NCBI GenBank assembly: GCA_030180135.1 | Contig: CM058229.1 | Coordinates: 44,419,522 to 44,483,521, forward strand | Source of the DNA: Orychophragmus violaceus | Lineage: Eukaryota; Streptophyta; Magnoliopsida; Brassicales; Brassicaceae | Direction of reading: 5' to 3' | DNA: 64,000 bases | Shown: one piece after another, positions 21,239-32,729 of the stretch | How the letters are laid out: the number at the start of each line of letters is the position of its first letter | How positions within the stretch are numbered: the first letter of the stretch is position 1 | Notes under the pieces: generated by a model | Seen by the model: only the letters and a program-made list of their open reading frames with translations | Told to the model about the DNA's origin: nothing | Database searches by the model: none | Translations under genes and position numbers: made by a program

Positions 21239-24200
21239 AAGCAAAATGTCTAATCTCATCCAACTCATTCAGCTGCACCAATCTCCTTTCCGCAGCAGAC
21301 TTAAGATCAAAGTTCATCTGTTTCACAGCCCATGCTGCTTTATGCTCAAGTTCCACTGGCAGATGACATGCTTTTCCATATAGCAGATGGAATGGAGTGG
21401 TCCCAAGTGGTGTCTTGAATGCTGTCCTGTAAGCCCATAATGCATCATCCAACTTTGCTGCCCAATCCTTCCTTGTCTTTCCAACTGTCTTCTCAAGGAT
21501 CTCTTTGATCTGTCTGTTGGAAACCTCGACTTGTCCACTAGTTTGAGGGTGATAAGGAGTAGCGACTCGATGATGAACTCCATGCTTCTTCAGCAGCTTT
21601 TCGAAAACCTTATTGATGAAATGAGATCCTCCATCACTTATCACTATACGAGGCACTCCAAATCTGGGGAATATGATGGTCTTAAACAGCTTAATGACCA
21701 CTGAAGAATCATTGGTTAGACTAGCTATTGCTTCGACCCATTTAGACACATAGTCCACAGCAACCAAAATGAATTTATTCCCATAGGATGAGGGAAAAGG
21801 GCCCATGAAATCTATGCCCCAGCAATCGAAAACCTCAACTTCCAGAATGAAATTCTGAGGCATCTCATGCTTCTTGCTGATTTTCCCTCTCCTCTGACAA
21901 ACATCACACTGAGAGACGAAAGAATGGGTGTCTCTGAACATTGTTGGCCACCAGAAACCTGCTTGCAGAACTTTAGACACAGTCTTGAATGTAGCAAAAT
22001 GTCCAGCATAGTCTGATCCATGACAATGGAAGAGGATGTCTGGAACTTCTGATTCAGCAATGCATCTCCTGTAAAGGCCATCTGAACAGTGCTTATAGAG
22101 ATAAGGCTCATCCCAGTAGTATCTTCTAAGTTCCCTAAAGAACCTTTTCTTTTCATAGCCCTTTAGATCATCTGGTTCAGTCTCAGCAGCAAGGTAGTTA
22201 GCTATATCTGCATACCAGGGTCGATCAGAGGTTGCCACAGCAGAGATCTCGAAATCATAATTTCCAATTCTGATTTTAAAAGACTCTCGGTTCGTATCAG
22301 ACGTGCATCGACCGTTGCGTGTGCATGTGTCGATCGTTGCTTCCCCGATACTTGTATCGACCGTTGCCAACGTAGCATCGATCGACACAAGGCGATTTTC
22401 CCGACAGTTCTGCAACTCACCTCCCAAATCCATCTCAAAAACTGTACCAACCATGTTGACGTTTTCCTCAGGCAAATAGTCATTTATGGGCACGTCTTCC
22501 TCAACCAGCATCCTTGAAAGGTGATCAGCAACTCCATTTTCAACTCCCTTCTTGTCCCTCACTTCGATATCAAACTCCTGAAGCAACATAATCCATCTCA
22601 ACAATCTTGGCTTAGCATCTTTCTTCTGCATCAGATACTTCAGGGCTGAATGATCAGTATGAACAATCACTTTAGAACCAACAAGATAGGGGCGGAATTT
22701 CTCGAAAGCAAAGACAACAGCTAACAGCTCTTTCTCTGTGGTTGCGTAGTTCCTCTGTGCATCATCTAGTGTCCTACTAGCATAATAGATAGCATGAAGC
22801 TTTCTGTCCTTCTTCTGTCCCAGAACAGCTCCTACAGCAAAGTCACTTGCATCACACATAACCTCAAAAGGTAAATCCCAATCCGGTGGCTGGACTACTG
22901 GAGCACTTACTAAAGCCTGCTTGATCTGTTCAAATGCAGTCTTACAGTCTGCATCGAACTCAAATTTGGTATCCTGACACAGCAAAGCAGTTAGTGGCCT
23001 AGCAATCTTGCTGAAGTCTTTGATGAACCGTCTATAAAAGCCAGCATGTCCAAGAAAGCTTCTTATAGCCTTAACAGAATCAGGTGCCTGCAGGTTGGTC
23101 ATTACCTCAATCTTAGCGCGATCCACTTCGATCCCTGCTTCAGACACCTTATGTCCAAGAACAATACCATCTTTGACCATGAAATGGCACTTTTCCCAGT
23201 TAAGGACCAAGTGCTTTTCTTCGCATCTAGTCAGTACCTTGCATAGATTATCTAGACATTCATTATAAGATGATCCATAGACTGAGAAGTCATCCATGAA
23301 TACCTCCATAAAGTCTTCAATCATATCAGTGAATATGGACATCATGCATCTCTGAAAAGTGGCAGGAGCATTACAGAGTCCAAAAGGCATCCTACGGTAA
23401 GCAAATGTGCCATATGGACAAGTGAAAGTAGTCTTTCCCTGATCTTCTGGGTGGATAGGAATCTGAAAGAAACCTGAGTATCCATCGAGGAAGCAGTAGT
23501 AAGGGTGATTGGCTAACCTCTCTAGCATCTGGTCAATGAAAGGTAAGGGAAAGTGATCCTTTCTAGTCGCAGCATTCAGTTTCCTGTAATCTATACACAT
23601 CCTGTGTCCCGTCACAGTCCTAGTAGGTATCAGCTCATTCTTCTCATTCTTCACAACTGTGACTCCACCTTTCTTAGGCACTACATGGACTGGACTGACC
23701 CAATCACTGTCTGAAATAGGATAGATGATCCCAGCATCCAGTAGTTTCATAATCTCTTTCTTAACCACTTCCTGGAGATTAGGATTAAGCCTTCTCTGAT
23801 GCTCAATAGATGTCTTAGACTCATCCTCAAGATGTATCCGATGCATGCACTGCTTTGGTGAGATACCTGAAATGTCATCAAGAGAATAACCAAGAGCTTT
23901 GCGATGCTTGCGCAGCTTGCTTAGTAGTAAAGTGAGCTCTGCGTTGTTTAAATTAGCGTTAACTATCACTGGATAAGTTGAATTAGGTCCAAGAAACGCG
24001 TACCTTAGCCCGGAAGGAAGTTGTTTCAAATCTATTTTCGGAGCTTTTTCTTCTGCCCAGTCTGCGTCGCTTTGCAACGACCGATGCTTGGCAAGTGTCG
24101 ATCGTTGCATCGTCGCGTCAGATACTTCAATCTGCATTGTAGCTTCAACAGAATCCATCAGTCTTGTATAGCACATTGCTGGCTCGTCCTGTAAGTACTC

Positions 24201-26729
24201 CAGCTCCATTATAGAGCTCAGTAAAGCTCTTTCCAGTGGATCTTCAGCATGCGACTGGTGAAAGTACTCGGCAGCTAATTCACTAAGTGTGTCCACATAG
24301 AAAGTCTGTCCGTCGATGGTTGGTCTCTTTACCAGCTTGTTCATATCAAAACTCATCTTCAGATCCCCCACATTCAGAACTATTTTACCTCTCTGACAGT
24401 CAATCATTGCACCAGCTGTAGCTAAGAAAGATCTGCCCAAAATTAGTGGATCCTTTGGTTCCTGTCCATACTGGAGAACCACAAAGTCAGTAGGTATCGC
24501 ACATTGGCCAATCATTATAGGCACATCCTCCAATACTCCTTCGGGAATCCTGATCGTTCTGTCTGCTAGAACCAGTGATATCCTAGTGGGTCTGAAATCA
24601 GTCATACCGAGCCTTTTAGCAACTGAGAGAGGCATGAGGTTCACACTGGAACCAAGGTCACATAAGGATCTTTCGAATCTCTCCCTGTAGATAGTACAAT
24701 CCAATACAAAGCTCCCAGGATCTTTTAATTTCTCAGGAGTTCTGCCTTGAATCACTGCACTGCATACCTCACTGATCATCATCACACTCTCTTCATCAGT
24801 CCATTTTCCAGCAATCATATCTTTAAGGCATCTCCTCATCATTGGCGAGGTATCCATGGAGTCAAGCAAAGGCACTTCAACCTTCACCTTTTTTATGAGC
24901 TCTTTGCATTTGGCATACTGCCTCTCGCTTTTAGCCTTTCTGGGATTCTTGGGGTAGGGAATTTTAGGTTTGTAAACTCTTTCGGTTGACTGGTTTGATT
25001 TCTCAGGTTTTGAATCCTCAGCAGTCGCCTTGCATCGATCGTCACTGTATTTGTGTCGATCGTTGCTGGGCGACTTTGTAACGACAGTTTCTTCGTTATC
25101 GCTTTGCGTCGACCGTTGCTTGGTGGCATCGATCGATGCATCGCGAATGTCACGGATTTCATCTTCCAATTCTTCAATCTCCGTGAGTTCCTCAACGCTC
25201 AGCTGCTTGTTCTGGTTGGGTAACAATTCCTTACCACTTCTCAAGGTTACTGCATTGCATTGGTACTTGGGATTAGCGTCCGTTCTTCCTGGAAGATATC
25301 CATTTTCCCTCTGAGCATGTCCAGCAGTTCTCGCAACCTTAGCATCAAGCTCCTTCATATGTGTGCTCAGGTATTCAATCTTCCCATCTAGCTCCTTATG
25401 GACTGTATCTATTCTCTTGTGTATGTCTGCGTCGCTTTTAATCTGTCCCTCCAGCAGCTTGTTCATCATGGTCTCCATTTTAATCTCAAAAGCAGATCCG
25501 TAAGCTCTCTGGGAGTTACTGGTCTGTCCTCCACCGGAAAATCTGTTTCCAGATTGATATCCAAATCTGTTTCCTTGGAAACCAGATCCTCCGATGTAAT
25601 TCACATCCTCTTCCTGAGTGTCCTCCTCAGTCTGAATTACCTCTACCTCTTGAGCAAAGTGGACAGCCTTCTTTTCACCTAGAAGAGTGCAGATTTTGTC
25701 CATCCTGGATCTCAGTTCAGCCATCTCTGAGTTATCAACACTTCCACTAGGTTTCTTCCTCCTTTCATCCATAGTCTTGCAGCTGTTGCTGCCAATTAGA
25801 TTCTCAATCAACTGCTTAGCCTGTGTAGGAGTCCTGGTGTTGAAGTTGGCATTACTGGAATTGTCCAGCGCAGACTGATATGGAAGATCTATTCCTCTGA
25901 AGAAAATACCAATCAGCTGAACTTCAGTGAATCCATGGTGTGGGCAGTCACGCTGATACTGCTTAAATCTTATCCAGGCAGTCTTTAAAGGCTCCACAGC
26001 TCCTTGGGAGAAAGTGAGTATGTCCTGTCTGGACTGGTCTGAACGCGCATCATCATAGAAGTGACGCAGGAACTCACTCTTTAAAGCTGCCCAAGTGGTA
26101 TACTGGCCAGGTGCCAGCTGCCTCAGCCACACACTAGCGTCTCCAGCAAGACTGTGTGGAAATAACTTAAGGAACAGATAGTCCGGGCACACTCCCTCAT
26201 ACTTCATGCCAGTAACTATGTCCTCAAACCGATCAATGTGATCCATAGGCTGCTCCGCTTGGTGACCATGAAAAGCAATCTGTCTCATCAGCTGGTAGTA
26301 GATGGTCTTGACCTCAAAGTCATTCCTCTCAAAGGCAGGAAGCACTAAAGCTGCTCGGTTTGCATGAAACTCGTCAGGTCTGTTGTAGTCAGCTAGTGTC
26401 CTCTCATGAACAACCATCTCTCTACCTTGAGCTCGTCTTTGACCCTGGTTTTGTTCCTGTTGCAGTTGCTCAGGAGGGTCAGGGATGACATTCCCTTCAG
26501 CATCAACCCTTTGCCCAGCAGCATTGTAAGGATTGTTCTTCGGATCCCTCAGGGTACCCTCAGCATCTGGTATCAAAATCAAACGTTCTCGTACCATTCT
26601 CTCTCTTCTTTCTCTTCTGTTAGCTCTTTCTAAACGTCCAAGTTCCTCTAGATTGAGATTAACCAAGCTCGAGTTCGGATTACTTCGAGTTTTCTGCGTT
26701 GGCATAAACTGTCTGTAATCGTCCAGCAA
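21108..26729 (-). CDS. Gag-pol polyprotein of Ty3 element B (1873 codons, frameshifted C terminus)
   Basis: Domains in order: gag (about residues 125-330, with [20 protein letters not shown]); a Gly/Gln/Asn-rich linker without a CCHC knuckle; retropepsin-like protease (about 690, [11 protein letters not shown]); reverse transcriptase (about 1000-1200, [20 protein letters not shown] and FMDDFSVYG); RNase H (about 1260-1400, [13 protein letters not shown]); integrase HHCC zinc region (about 1565-1605) and DDE core ([24 protein letters not shown]). It makes the capsid and enzymes for retrotransposition. Only the last ~35 residues are foreign, because a frameshift near 21235 cuts off the integrase C terminus. 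Linkers at about 510-570, 870-890 and 1445-1475 encode in-frame copies of the CpG palindrome module. The ATG at 26729 is the first in frame. Confidence 0.95.
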   Translation of the reverse strand: MLDDYRQFMPTQKTRSNPNSSLVNLNLEELGRLERANRRERRERMVRERLILIPDAEGTLRDPKNNPYNAAGQRVDAEGNVIPDPPEQLQQEQNQGQRRAQGREMVVHERTLADYNRPDEFHANRAALVLPAFERNDFEVKTIYYQLMRQIAFHGHQAEQPMDHIDRFEDIVTGMKYEGVCPDYLFLKLFPHSLAGDASVWLRQLAPGQYTTWAALKSEFLRHFYDDARSDQSRQDILTFSQGAVEPLKTAWIRFKQYQRDCPHHGFTEVQLIGIFFRGIDLPYQSALDNSSNANFNTRTPTQAKQLIENLIGSNSCKTMDERRKKPSGSVDNSEMAELRSRMDKICTLLGEKKAVHFAQEVEVIQTEEDTQEEDVNYIGGSGFQGNRFGYQSGNRFSGGGQTSNSQRAYGSAFEIKMETMMNKLLEGQIKSDADIHKRIDTVHKELDGKIEYLSTHMKELDAKVARTAGHAQRENGYLPGRTDANPKYQCNAVTLRSGKELLPNQNKQLSVEELTEIEELEDEIRDIRDASIDATKQRSTQSDNEETVVTKSPSNDRHKYSDDRCKATAEDSKPEKSNQSTERVYKPKIPYPKNPRKAKSERQYAKCKELIKKVKVEVPLLDSMDTSPMMRRCLKDMIAGKWTDEESVMMISEVCSAVIQGRTPEKLKDPGSFVLDCTIYRERFERSLCDLGSSVNLMPLSVAKRLGMTDFRPTRISLVLADRTIRIPEGVLEDVPIMIGQCAIPTDFVVLQYGQEPKDPLILGRSFLATAGAMIDCQRGKIVLNVGDLKMSFDMNKLVKRPTIDGQTFYVDTLSELAAEYFHQSHAEDPLERALLSSIMELEYLQDEPAMCYTRLMDSVEATMQIEVSDATMQRSTLAKHRSLQSDADWAEEKAPKIDLKQLPSGLRYAFLGPNSTYPVIVNANLNNAELTLLLSKLRKHRKALGYSLDDISGISPKQCMHRIHLEDESKTSIEHQRRLNPNLQEVVKKEIMKLLDAGIIYPISDSDWVSPVHVVPKKGGVTVVKNEKNELIPTRTVTGHRMCIDYRKLNAATRKDHFPLPFIDQMLERLANHPYYCFLDGYSGFFQIPIHPEDQGKTTFTCPYGTFAYRRMPFGLCNAPATFQRCMMSIFTDMIEDFMEVFMDDFSVYGSSYNECLDNLCKVLTRCEEKHLVLNWEKCHFMVKDGIVLGHKVSEAGIEVDRAKIEVMTNLQAPDSVKAIRSFLGHAGFYRRFIKDFSKIARPLTALLCQDTKFEFDADCKTAFEQIKQALVSAPVVQPPDWDLPFEVMCDASDFAVGAVLGQKKDRKLHAIYYASRTLDDAQRNYATTEKELLAVVFAFEKFRPYLVGSKVIVHTDHSALKYLMQKKDAKPRLLRWIMLLQEFDIEVRDKKGVENGVADHLSRMLVEEDVPINDYLPEENVNMVGTVFEMDLGGELQNCRENRLVSIDATLATVDTSIGEATIDTCTRNGRCTSDTNRESFKIRIGNYDFEISAVATSDRPWYADIANYLAAETEPDDLKGYEKKRFFRELRRYYWDEPYLYKHCSDGLYRRCIAESEVPDILFHCHGSDYAGHFATFKTVSKVLQAGFWWPTMFRDTHSFVSQCDVCQRRGKISKKHEMPQNFILEVEVFDCWGIDFMGPFPSSYGNKFILVAVDYVSKWVEAIASLTNDSSVVIKLFKTIIFPRFGVPRIVISDGGSHFINKVFEKLLKKHGVHHRVATPYHPQTSGQVEVSNRQIKEILEKTVGKTRKDWAAKLDDALWAYRTAFKTPLGTTPFHLLYGKACHLPVELEHKAAWAVKQMNFDLKSAAERRLVQLNELDEIRHFAYETQSCTRRGLRHIMTRRLSPDNLSLMIRYFYITLVCICFQES

Positions 26730-26778
26730 CGATCGATGCTATCAGTGCAACAATCGATTCAATCTTAAAATCGCCTAG

Positions 26779-26816
26779 TGACGATCGACGCAAGGTATGC
26801 AACGATCGACGCAAGG
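26779..26816. promoter_or_regulatory. CpG palindrome module in the leader of element B
   Basis: GACGATCGACGCAAGG and AACGATCGACGCAAGG lie about 20 bp apart between the primer site and the gag ATG. A diverged pair is at 26725-26758, across the gag start codon. Confidence 0.7.
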
Positions 26817-26952
26817 CGAAATTCGTACCTGCGACAGAAAGAAACAGAGACAAAGTTAGCAAAATCAAAAAATAAAAACGAAAAAGAACAAAAACAAAAA
26901 GAAAATTTTCTAGTAAAAACCCTAAGTTCGGTCCTATCGAAGACTCAAAGAG

Positions 26953-26970
26953 TCCCCGACAACGGCGCCA
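26953..26970 (-). other. Primer-binding site of element B
   Basis: The minus strand reads TGGCGCCGTTGTCGGGGA, six bases inside the 5' LTR. It is the tRNA-Asp-type primer site typical of Athila/Tat Ty3 elements. Confidence 0.85.
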
Positions 26971-26976
26971 AAAACT

Positions 26977-28171
26977 TGATAGGTTCTAAGTTTTACCCTA
27001 TTCTAAACTGCAAGTGAACAGCAATGTCAAGTAGTATATAGGGTTATCGAATCCACAGGGACACTTGGTCTCAATAGAAACAGAAACGTAGAGATTAAAC
27101 TAGAAATAAGCAAGTAGTGAAGTAAATAAATTGCGTTGCAAGAAAGTAAACAGTAGCAGGAATCGGTTTTGTAAGCAATAAACTAAAAGCGTCAAGCCTA
27201 GGGTATTCTCAGGAAATCAGACAAGCAGACAAGCTAATCAGTCAGGATCAAATTAAACTCAGTTCTAGAACTCAAATCACGGAAATAGAGTTAACCAAAT
27301 CTCTTTGCGAAAACTCTGTAAGCCTAAGTGCAGTAACCCAAATCTCTTTGCAATCACTAACAAATTAGACTAGCATTAAGTTCAAGTTCGATTTGTTCAC
27401 AATTAAACTAAGCCAAATCTCTTTGCGAATAATTTAATTGCTCAACCTAAATAGTTCAGATTCCTAAACCCTACTCTCGTGACGTATTTAGCAACCTAAG
27501 ATCTAGATTCTAATTGATCAGGTTAGAACTAGCTTTAAGCACAATTTAGTTTGAAGAACATTCTAATCATGTGAATCCTAACTGAATTAAACAAGTCTAG
27601 CAAGTCATCAAACCCTAATGAGAAACCCTAAACTCAACTATGGATCTACTCAGACATGATTAATGAAAACATAATCAAAGAAATAATAGATTGCATATAA
27701 GAAATTAAATAGATAAAGGGGTTCGAAATCTTCTCCAAAATAAGTGAATACAGGAAATAGATCAGCCCCAAAAGCTCTAGAAATCTCTTAGCTCTCTGGT
27801 ATGAAAGCGTCACTAAATAAAACACCAAAAACTAGTATATATAGGCATAATCTCGGATGGGGCTTCTGTGTAAATACTGGAACTATCTTGGGCTTCTTTG
27901 CAAATCTTCATAACTTCATTAAACCGACGTGTACGGCCCATCTCGGTAGTGTGTCGACCGATGCACAAGGTGTGTCGGTCGATGCATGATCAATAAATCA
28001 GGCAGTGACTTCAGCTCTCGGCCAAAACGTCCCAAAAGTCCCAAAATGCTCCAAATATCTCCAATTAGCTCCAAACTTGATTAAACCTGTAAAAGACTCT
28101 AAACGAATACAAAAGACACTAAAAACACATCTATATCATGGTCTAAACTGGGTAAAAACCATGATATATCA
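26977..28171 (-). repeat. 5' LTR of element B
   Basis: It pairs with 18424-19618 at about 99.3% by eye. TATA-type sequence at about 27832-27845 and the CpG palindrome module at 27950-27987 are conserved. It is followed (plus strand) by the TSD CTCAT. Confidence 0.95.
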
Positions 28172-28176
28172 CTCAT

Positions 28177-29645
28177 CAAGACAAAACTCTTAGCTCAATT
28201 CTCAACCTAGACAAGCATTCCTATCAACTAGCTCTTTAACATTCATTAGGTTTTCAAGCGGATCATACTCAATACAAGGTGACCAAACTCATTTGGCAAA
28301 GGGACAAGGTTTTTGAGATTAAAATGATCTCAATCAAAAGAGGGGTTCATTCCAAAAGCATGAAGGTTCTCTCATAAAGAAGTGAATGAGCTATAGTAAA
28401 ATGCTAAGAGTTAGAGGCAATTGGTGCATACTAGGTTGATTTCCATCTACCCATGCCCCAATTACTTCTTCTCCTAATCTAGCCCACCTAAATGGATACT
28501 ACCCTTGATCAAGGCTATTGTTGCCTCATCCCCTTTTTTTAATCAGACACTTTTCAAAGAAACACCCCAAGGATCAATAAAGACTTTTCAAAACAGTGGC
28601 AAATCTCTTCTTTTTACTAAGCTCAAATTTTTCTTTAGCAATGGTCTCTTTTCTTTCTTAAAGGTGAGCCTTTGGCTTCTTTTCATTTCAAAATATGAGA
28701 CCCTTTTCTTTTCTTTAAACACATAAGAGCTTTTCTTCTTTTAAAACACTTTGCCAATAAGGATAAGATCCCAACCAAAATCCCTTTTCATTCTTCCTTT
28801 TCTTTACTCTCTCTCTCTCTCCTTTCCCAACTCATCCCCCAAACTTCGATCCTAGCCTATTGCAAAGCCAAAGATGTTGAGCTTGCATCTATATGGAAAT
28901 TTCTCCTAGTCGCCTCATACTCAACACTTTTTACCTAGCTCATTCAAGAAAATAGGCCCACCTCTCAACAAGAGTGTTTATGGTTTGAAATAAGGGTGGT
29001 AAAAGGTGTGGAGTCTATTCAAGCAAGCGAGAGTGGTAGAAGGGACAAGAATGCTTGAATATTTTCAGAGTATCCATGAGTTTAACACGCAAGCATGAGT
29101 AAGATAATTAGATGTCATCATTAAATTTCTCACTTAGGTAGAGCTAGTGTCAATTCAAAGCCTATTTCAGTTTCAAATCAAGTTTCAAAGCAAGCAATCC
29201 TAGCATGGTTCGTCTTAACTTTCTAGCCCTTCTTGAATTACAATCTTATGACAATCAACTAGCTTAAACAACTAGCATAAAGAACAAGTCATCACTCAAT
29301 CAATCTTACAAGGAAATTCAATCATTGCTCCCTATGCATGCGTCCTATATGATGCAACTAGACTCAATCCTATTATGCTGTTGCAACTACATGTTTTTCT
29401 TTTTGAAATTTTTTTGAAAATTTTCAACTTTTTTGGATTTTCTATGCCTTAGATGAATGCATGAGACTCAAGTGTAAAAATCGAAAATAAGAAACAAAAC
29501 AAACAAAATTAGCAACTGGTCTCTCCCCCAAACTTAAATCACACGGTCCCTTGTGTGATCTAGGCAAGGAAGAAAGACCGAAAACACACAAAAAGCAAAC
29601 AAAAAGAAGGAAGAGAACTATGTACAAAGGTGGAGTGTAACCTGG
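28177..29645 (-). other. 3' non-coding region of element A (right part)
   Basis: Between the third ORF and the insertion point of B no ORF is supportable. It contains two further polypurine-like tracts (AAGTTTGGGGG on the minus strand) at 28836-28846 and 29525-29535. The second is next to a 7-bp perfect hairpin ATCACAC…GTGTGAT (29538-29559). A relic of this region recurs at 60250-60855. The element's true polypurine tract is on the other side of B. Confidence 0.6.
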
Positions 29646-31358
29646 CTAGTAGTGGAGGTACGGAGGTGATGAGTCCCCCATGGAGTAAGTCGGGTTGGAT
29701 GAGGAGCAGGAAGGTGTCCTCATGGCTCTCCTCTTCTTCCTTCTGTCCTCGCGAGTAGAGTGGCGGTGAGGATCCTCATAGTAGGAGTCGTGAGCCATGC
29801 GTGCAGATCCTGATATCTCGTGTCCAGCAACCGAGTACCTGCCCTGCTCCAACTCAGCCTGCTCAACCAGATCATCGGCCTCAGCTATCACCTCCTCAGT
29901 AGCTGCCTGAATCTCCTCATCTACGCCAGCCTGAGCCTCTCGGGATGTGGAGGCCTGTCCCGCAGCGCTACTCTTGTCCTTCTTCCCCACAATCATCTTA
30001 AGAACCTTGGTCACTTTCTTCAAGCAGGAAGCCATCTTCTTAATGTTCCTACCGTGCCATTTGCTCTGCCTCTGGAGGTCCCGGTTCTGGTCCCTCAGTG
30101 CTCTGATTGTCTTGTTCGCGATAGGATCATCTAGAGGCTCAATAAGGTATCTGTGCAGCCCATACACCCCAGCAGGTGCGTCAGAAGTATCATGTTCTGC
30201 TGCAGTCGCTCTCTGTGACCCGTGAGGTCCAAACACATGCTCTACCCCCGGTAAAAATCTGATATGAGCTCTGTTGGCAAAGCTTGTAATGTCGGGGTTT
30301 GGGAGGAGATACCCTTCTTCGTGGGATGTACCCGAGCACATCCGGTAGAGATGGAGCTCTAGAGGCGGCTTGGAGGCGAGGTAGTGAGTTCGGACAAGCT
30401 GCGGGACATCCAGCCATGCTACTGGTGTAGGCTCCCCAAATGTCTTCTCATCCAGACTTCCTTCCAGTTTTACCTTCTTCTTCACACGAAACGGCGTGAT
30501 CAAGCCACCCATGCTGAACTTTGGACTAGAGTCCCTCACTGACATTGCCCAATCTCGGTGGACAGCAAACTGCTCTATCAAAATGGAGGTGTAGCTTGGG
30601 AGGCGCTCAACTGGTGGTATGGGCTGACCGTTGGGATATGTGAGCAGGAGAGGCTGCAACCCAATGTACAGTATCTTCATCTCCAGTTCGTGGACTTGGT
30701 TTGCCTCCTTCCTAGCAAAGAAAGTGTGAGCTAATGCCTTGTGCACGTATCTAATAGATGGGTGTCTGATCCTTGCAGCTTTCATAGCTCCCAGCTTAAA
30801 GGGCCCATCAGCTATCATCCGCCAAACACCCTCGAGGTCGTCCTTATCAATGGGGATAAAAGTTCCCAGCTGAGTACCATTCTCTGGAAAATCAAAAACT
30901 GCAGCTATGTCTTCATACGTCATACTGAACTTCTTCTTAACCATTTGGAAATCAATCTTCCCCCGACTTACTTCCCCTGCCAAAGCGGCTCTCCTCATGT
31001 TGACTGTTGCTTTCATGGATGAGAGAAATTGGCATGCTGAGCTCTGGTAGGAGTCACTGGCAAGGTTGAAGAACTCCTTAAGGCCCATGTTCTCTACAAT
31101 ATCGTTGTAGTCATCCAGTAGCCCAAGTGCAGTAAGTGTCGGGGTGTGAGGGTATCAGGTTGGCCAAAATGGTATCCCCTCCAGCTTGTCATATATCTCA
31201 GAGGTGGAGTACTTATGTGGCACCTGGATCATCCTTACTCGGGCCTCTTGTACCTCTTCCTCAACTGCTACCCCTTTTCCTTTTGATGAATTTCCCACAT
31301 CTTGTACCGGCTCTTGTGCCTTTGGGTTTGGTTTCGGGTTGGCGCGCTTCCTTGTCAT
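29646..31358 (-). pseudogene. Athila-type third ORF ('retrotransposon ORF-1' family), one in-frame stop
   Basis: A single frame runs from ATG 31358 (MTRKRANPKPNPKAQEPVQD) to 29646, about 570 codons, broken only by TGA at 31155-31157. The N terminus is basic and Pro/Lys-rich. The core (LLDDYNDIVENMGLKEFFNL, CQFLSSMKAT, FSMTYEDIAAVFDFPENG) has the look of the plant ATHILA ORF-1 protein family. A coiled-coil-like stretch (IRALRDQNRDLQRQ) and an acidic, then Arg-rich tail follow. It lies downstream of pol, the position often called env-like in Athila; I see no clear signal peptide or membrane segment, so an envelope role is not supported here. The stop probably replaced Arg (CGA to TGA). Confidence 0.8.
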
Positions 31359-32665
31359 TGTCCTACAAAAGACAACTCAAAGAACGAATAAGCACATCGT
31401 ACAATCTACCAACACAATCAATAGGAGCTTAAAGCATTGATGATCAACAATTGTGGGAGCTTAACAATTGCATACTTTTTCAAATTCAATGGAGTAAACA
31501 AGCTTAAGCCTCTTAACCAAACTCAATTCTAGCTCAGCATTAGCACAATGCACAAGCAAATCAATCACTTTCTTGAGCAATTCACAATCTCATCAACCAA
31601 AGGTCCTTAACGCACATTTTTGAAACTTTTTTGAAACAAAACTCATCAAAATCAAGTAGTATCACAAAATTAAGCCTTTAACAATCCAATGCATCATTAG
31701 AAACCATCCAATTAGAAAACCCCCAAAAATTTTCGGATTCCAAATTTCTTAAGAACTCTAAATCACCAAAAGTCAAATTCATTCATTCCTAGGGCGAAAT
31801 TGAGTTGGGTAATCATCTAGGAACAGCCTAGCAAAGGTTTCTAACAAGCATCATCAACCAACAGCCACAAATTCGAGTTCTAGAAAAAAATCAAAAATAT
31901 TCTTGCATGAACCATAAACTCGGATTTGAAGAGCTTTACCTTGTTTGGAGGATGAGAGGATGAGAGAAACAAGGGGATAACAAGATAGTGCTTGAGAAAT
32001 CGGAAGCACAGAGCCTTGAATCACGAAAATCCGATGAGAATTGATGGAGATTGAAGAGTTTGAAGTTCTTTGAAAATCTCTTAGTGAAATGGCAAGAGTG
32101 AGTGAAAAGAGAGAGAGAGTCGCGACTTGGAGGAGAAAATAAGAAGGAAATCGGTTCAAACCGGTTCATTAAATCGATTTTGGGTGAAAATTCGGGTTTA
32201 AAACGGTTTAGGTTCGAGAAAACTTACCCGGGCGAAGGCGCGTATCGGCATGGCCAACCGATACGCCAGCCGATATCAACTCTCGGATTTAATTCCCACA
32301 TCCCGTATCGGTCTGGCCAACCGATACGGGGACCGATATCAACTCTCGGTTTTTTTCTGTTGCATCCCGTATCGGCCTGGCCAACCGATACGGGGACCGA
32401 TATCGATATTTCTGGGAAATCCGTATCGGCCTGGCCAACTGATACGGGGACCGATATTGAGCCTCGGATTATTTTTACCAGAACCGTATCGGCCTGGCCA
32501 GCCGATACGGAACCCGATATTGGCTCCTGCATCATTTTTCTTCATCTCTGCGGCCTTTGCTCAACTCCAACTGATCTACAACCTCATCCTTAAGCCAAAA
32601 CCTGACAAAACTCAAAGCAAAACATCAAAAATAACAAGCAAAAGACGTATGTACAAGGATAAACA
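31359..32665 (-). other. Spacer between pol and the third ORF of element A
   Basis: About 1.3 kb without a supportable ORF. It holds a 5-unit CpG-rich array at 32240-32525. The part nearer the third ORF (31370-32200) is AT-rich and could carry a promoter or splice signals for that ORF, but I cannot point to one. Confidence 0.5.
32240..32525. repeat. GTATCGG/CCGATA array (5 units) between pol and the third ORF
   Basis: Five units start at about 32240, 32302, 32367, 32421 and 32483 with the layout CGTATCGGcctGGCCAACCGATACGG…CCGATAT. Arms GTATCGG and CCGATAC are perfect inverted repeats, so each unit forms a stable hairpin around GGCC. It is the same family as the arrays in A's LTRs, but more homogeneous. 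Confidence 0.9.
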
Positions 32666-32716
32666 TGGGAATGTCTCCCAAGTGCGCTTTTATATAAAGT
32701 CGTTAAGCTCGACTTT
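32666..32716 (-). other. Conserved hairpin pair just 3' of pol, element A
   Basis: Stem TGGGA-ATGTC-TCCCA (32666-32680) and stem AAAGTCG-TTAAGCT-CGACTTT (32696-32716) lie 14 bases or more beyond the pol stop at 32730. Order, spacing and the intervening AAGTGCGCTTTTAT-like text parallel element B at 20868-20916, although the stem sequences differ. Confidence 0.7.
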
Positions 32717-32729
32717 GCAAACCGTGATC

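Larger units (their letters stand above)
18424..28171 (-). mobile_element. Complete Ty3 LTR retrotransposon (element B) nested in A
   Basis: Identical-length LTRs (18424-19618 and 26977-28171, 1195 bp each) begin TGATATATCA and end CCTATCA on the minus strand. The perfect duplication CTCAT lies at 18419-18423 and 28172-28176. The LTRs differ at only about 8 positions (~0.7%), so this is the youngest insertion in the window. It holds one long gag-pol ORF, a tRNA-Asp-type primer site and a polypurine tract. Its polyprotein is close to A's (Athila/Tat side of Ty3), but it has no third ORF. It landed in A's 3' non-coding region in the same orientation. Confidence 0.96.
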
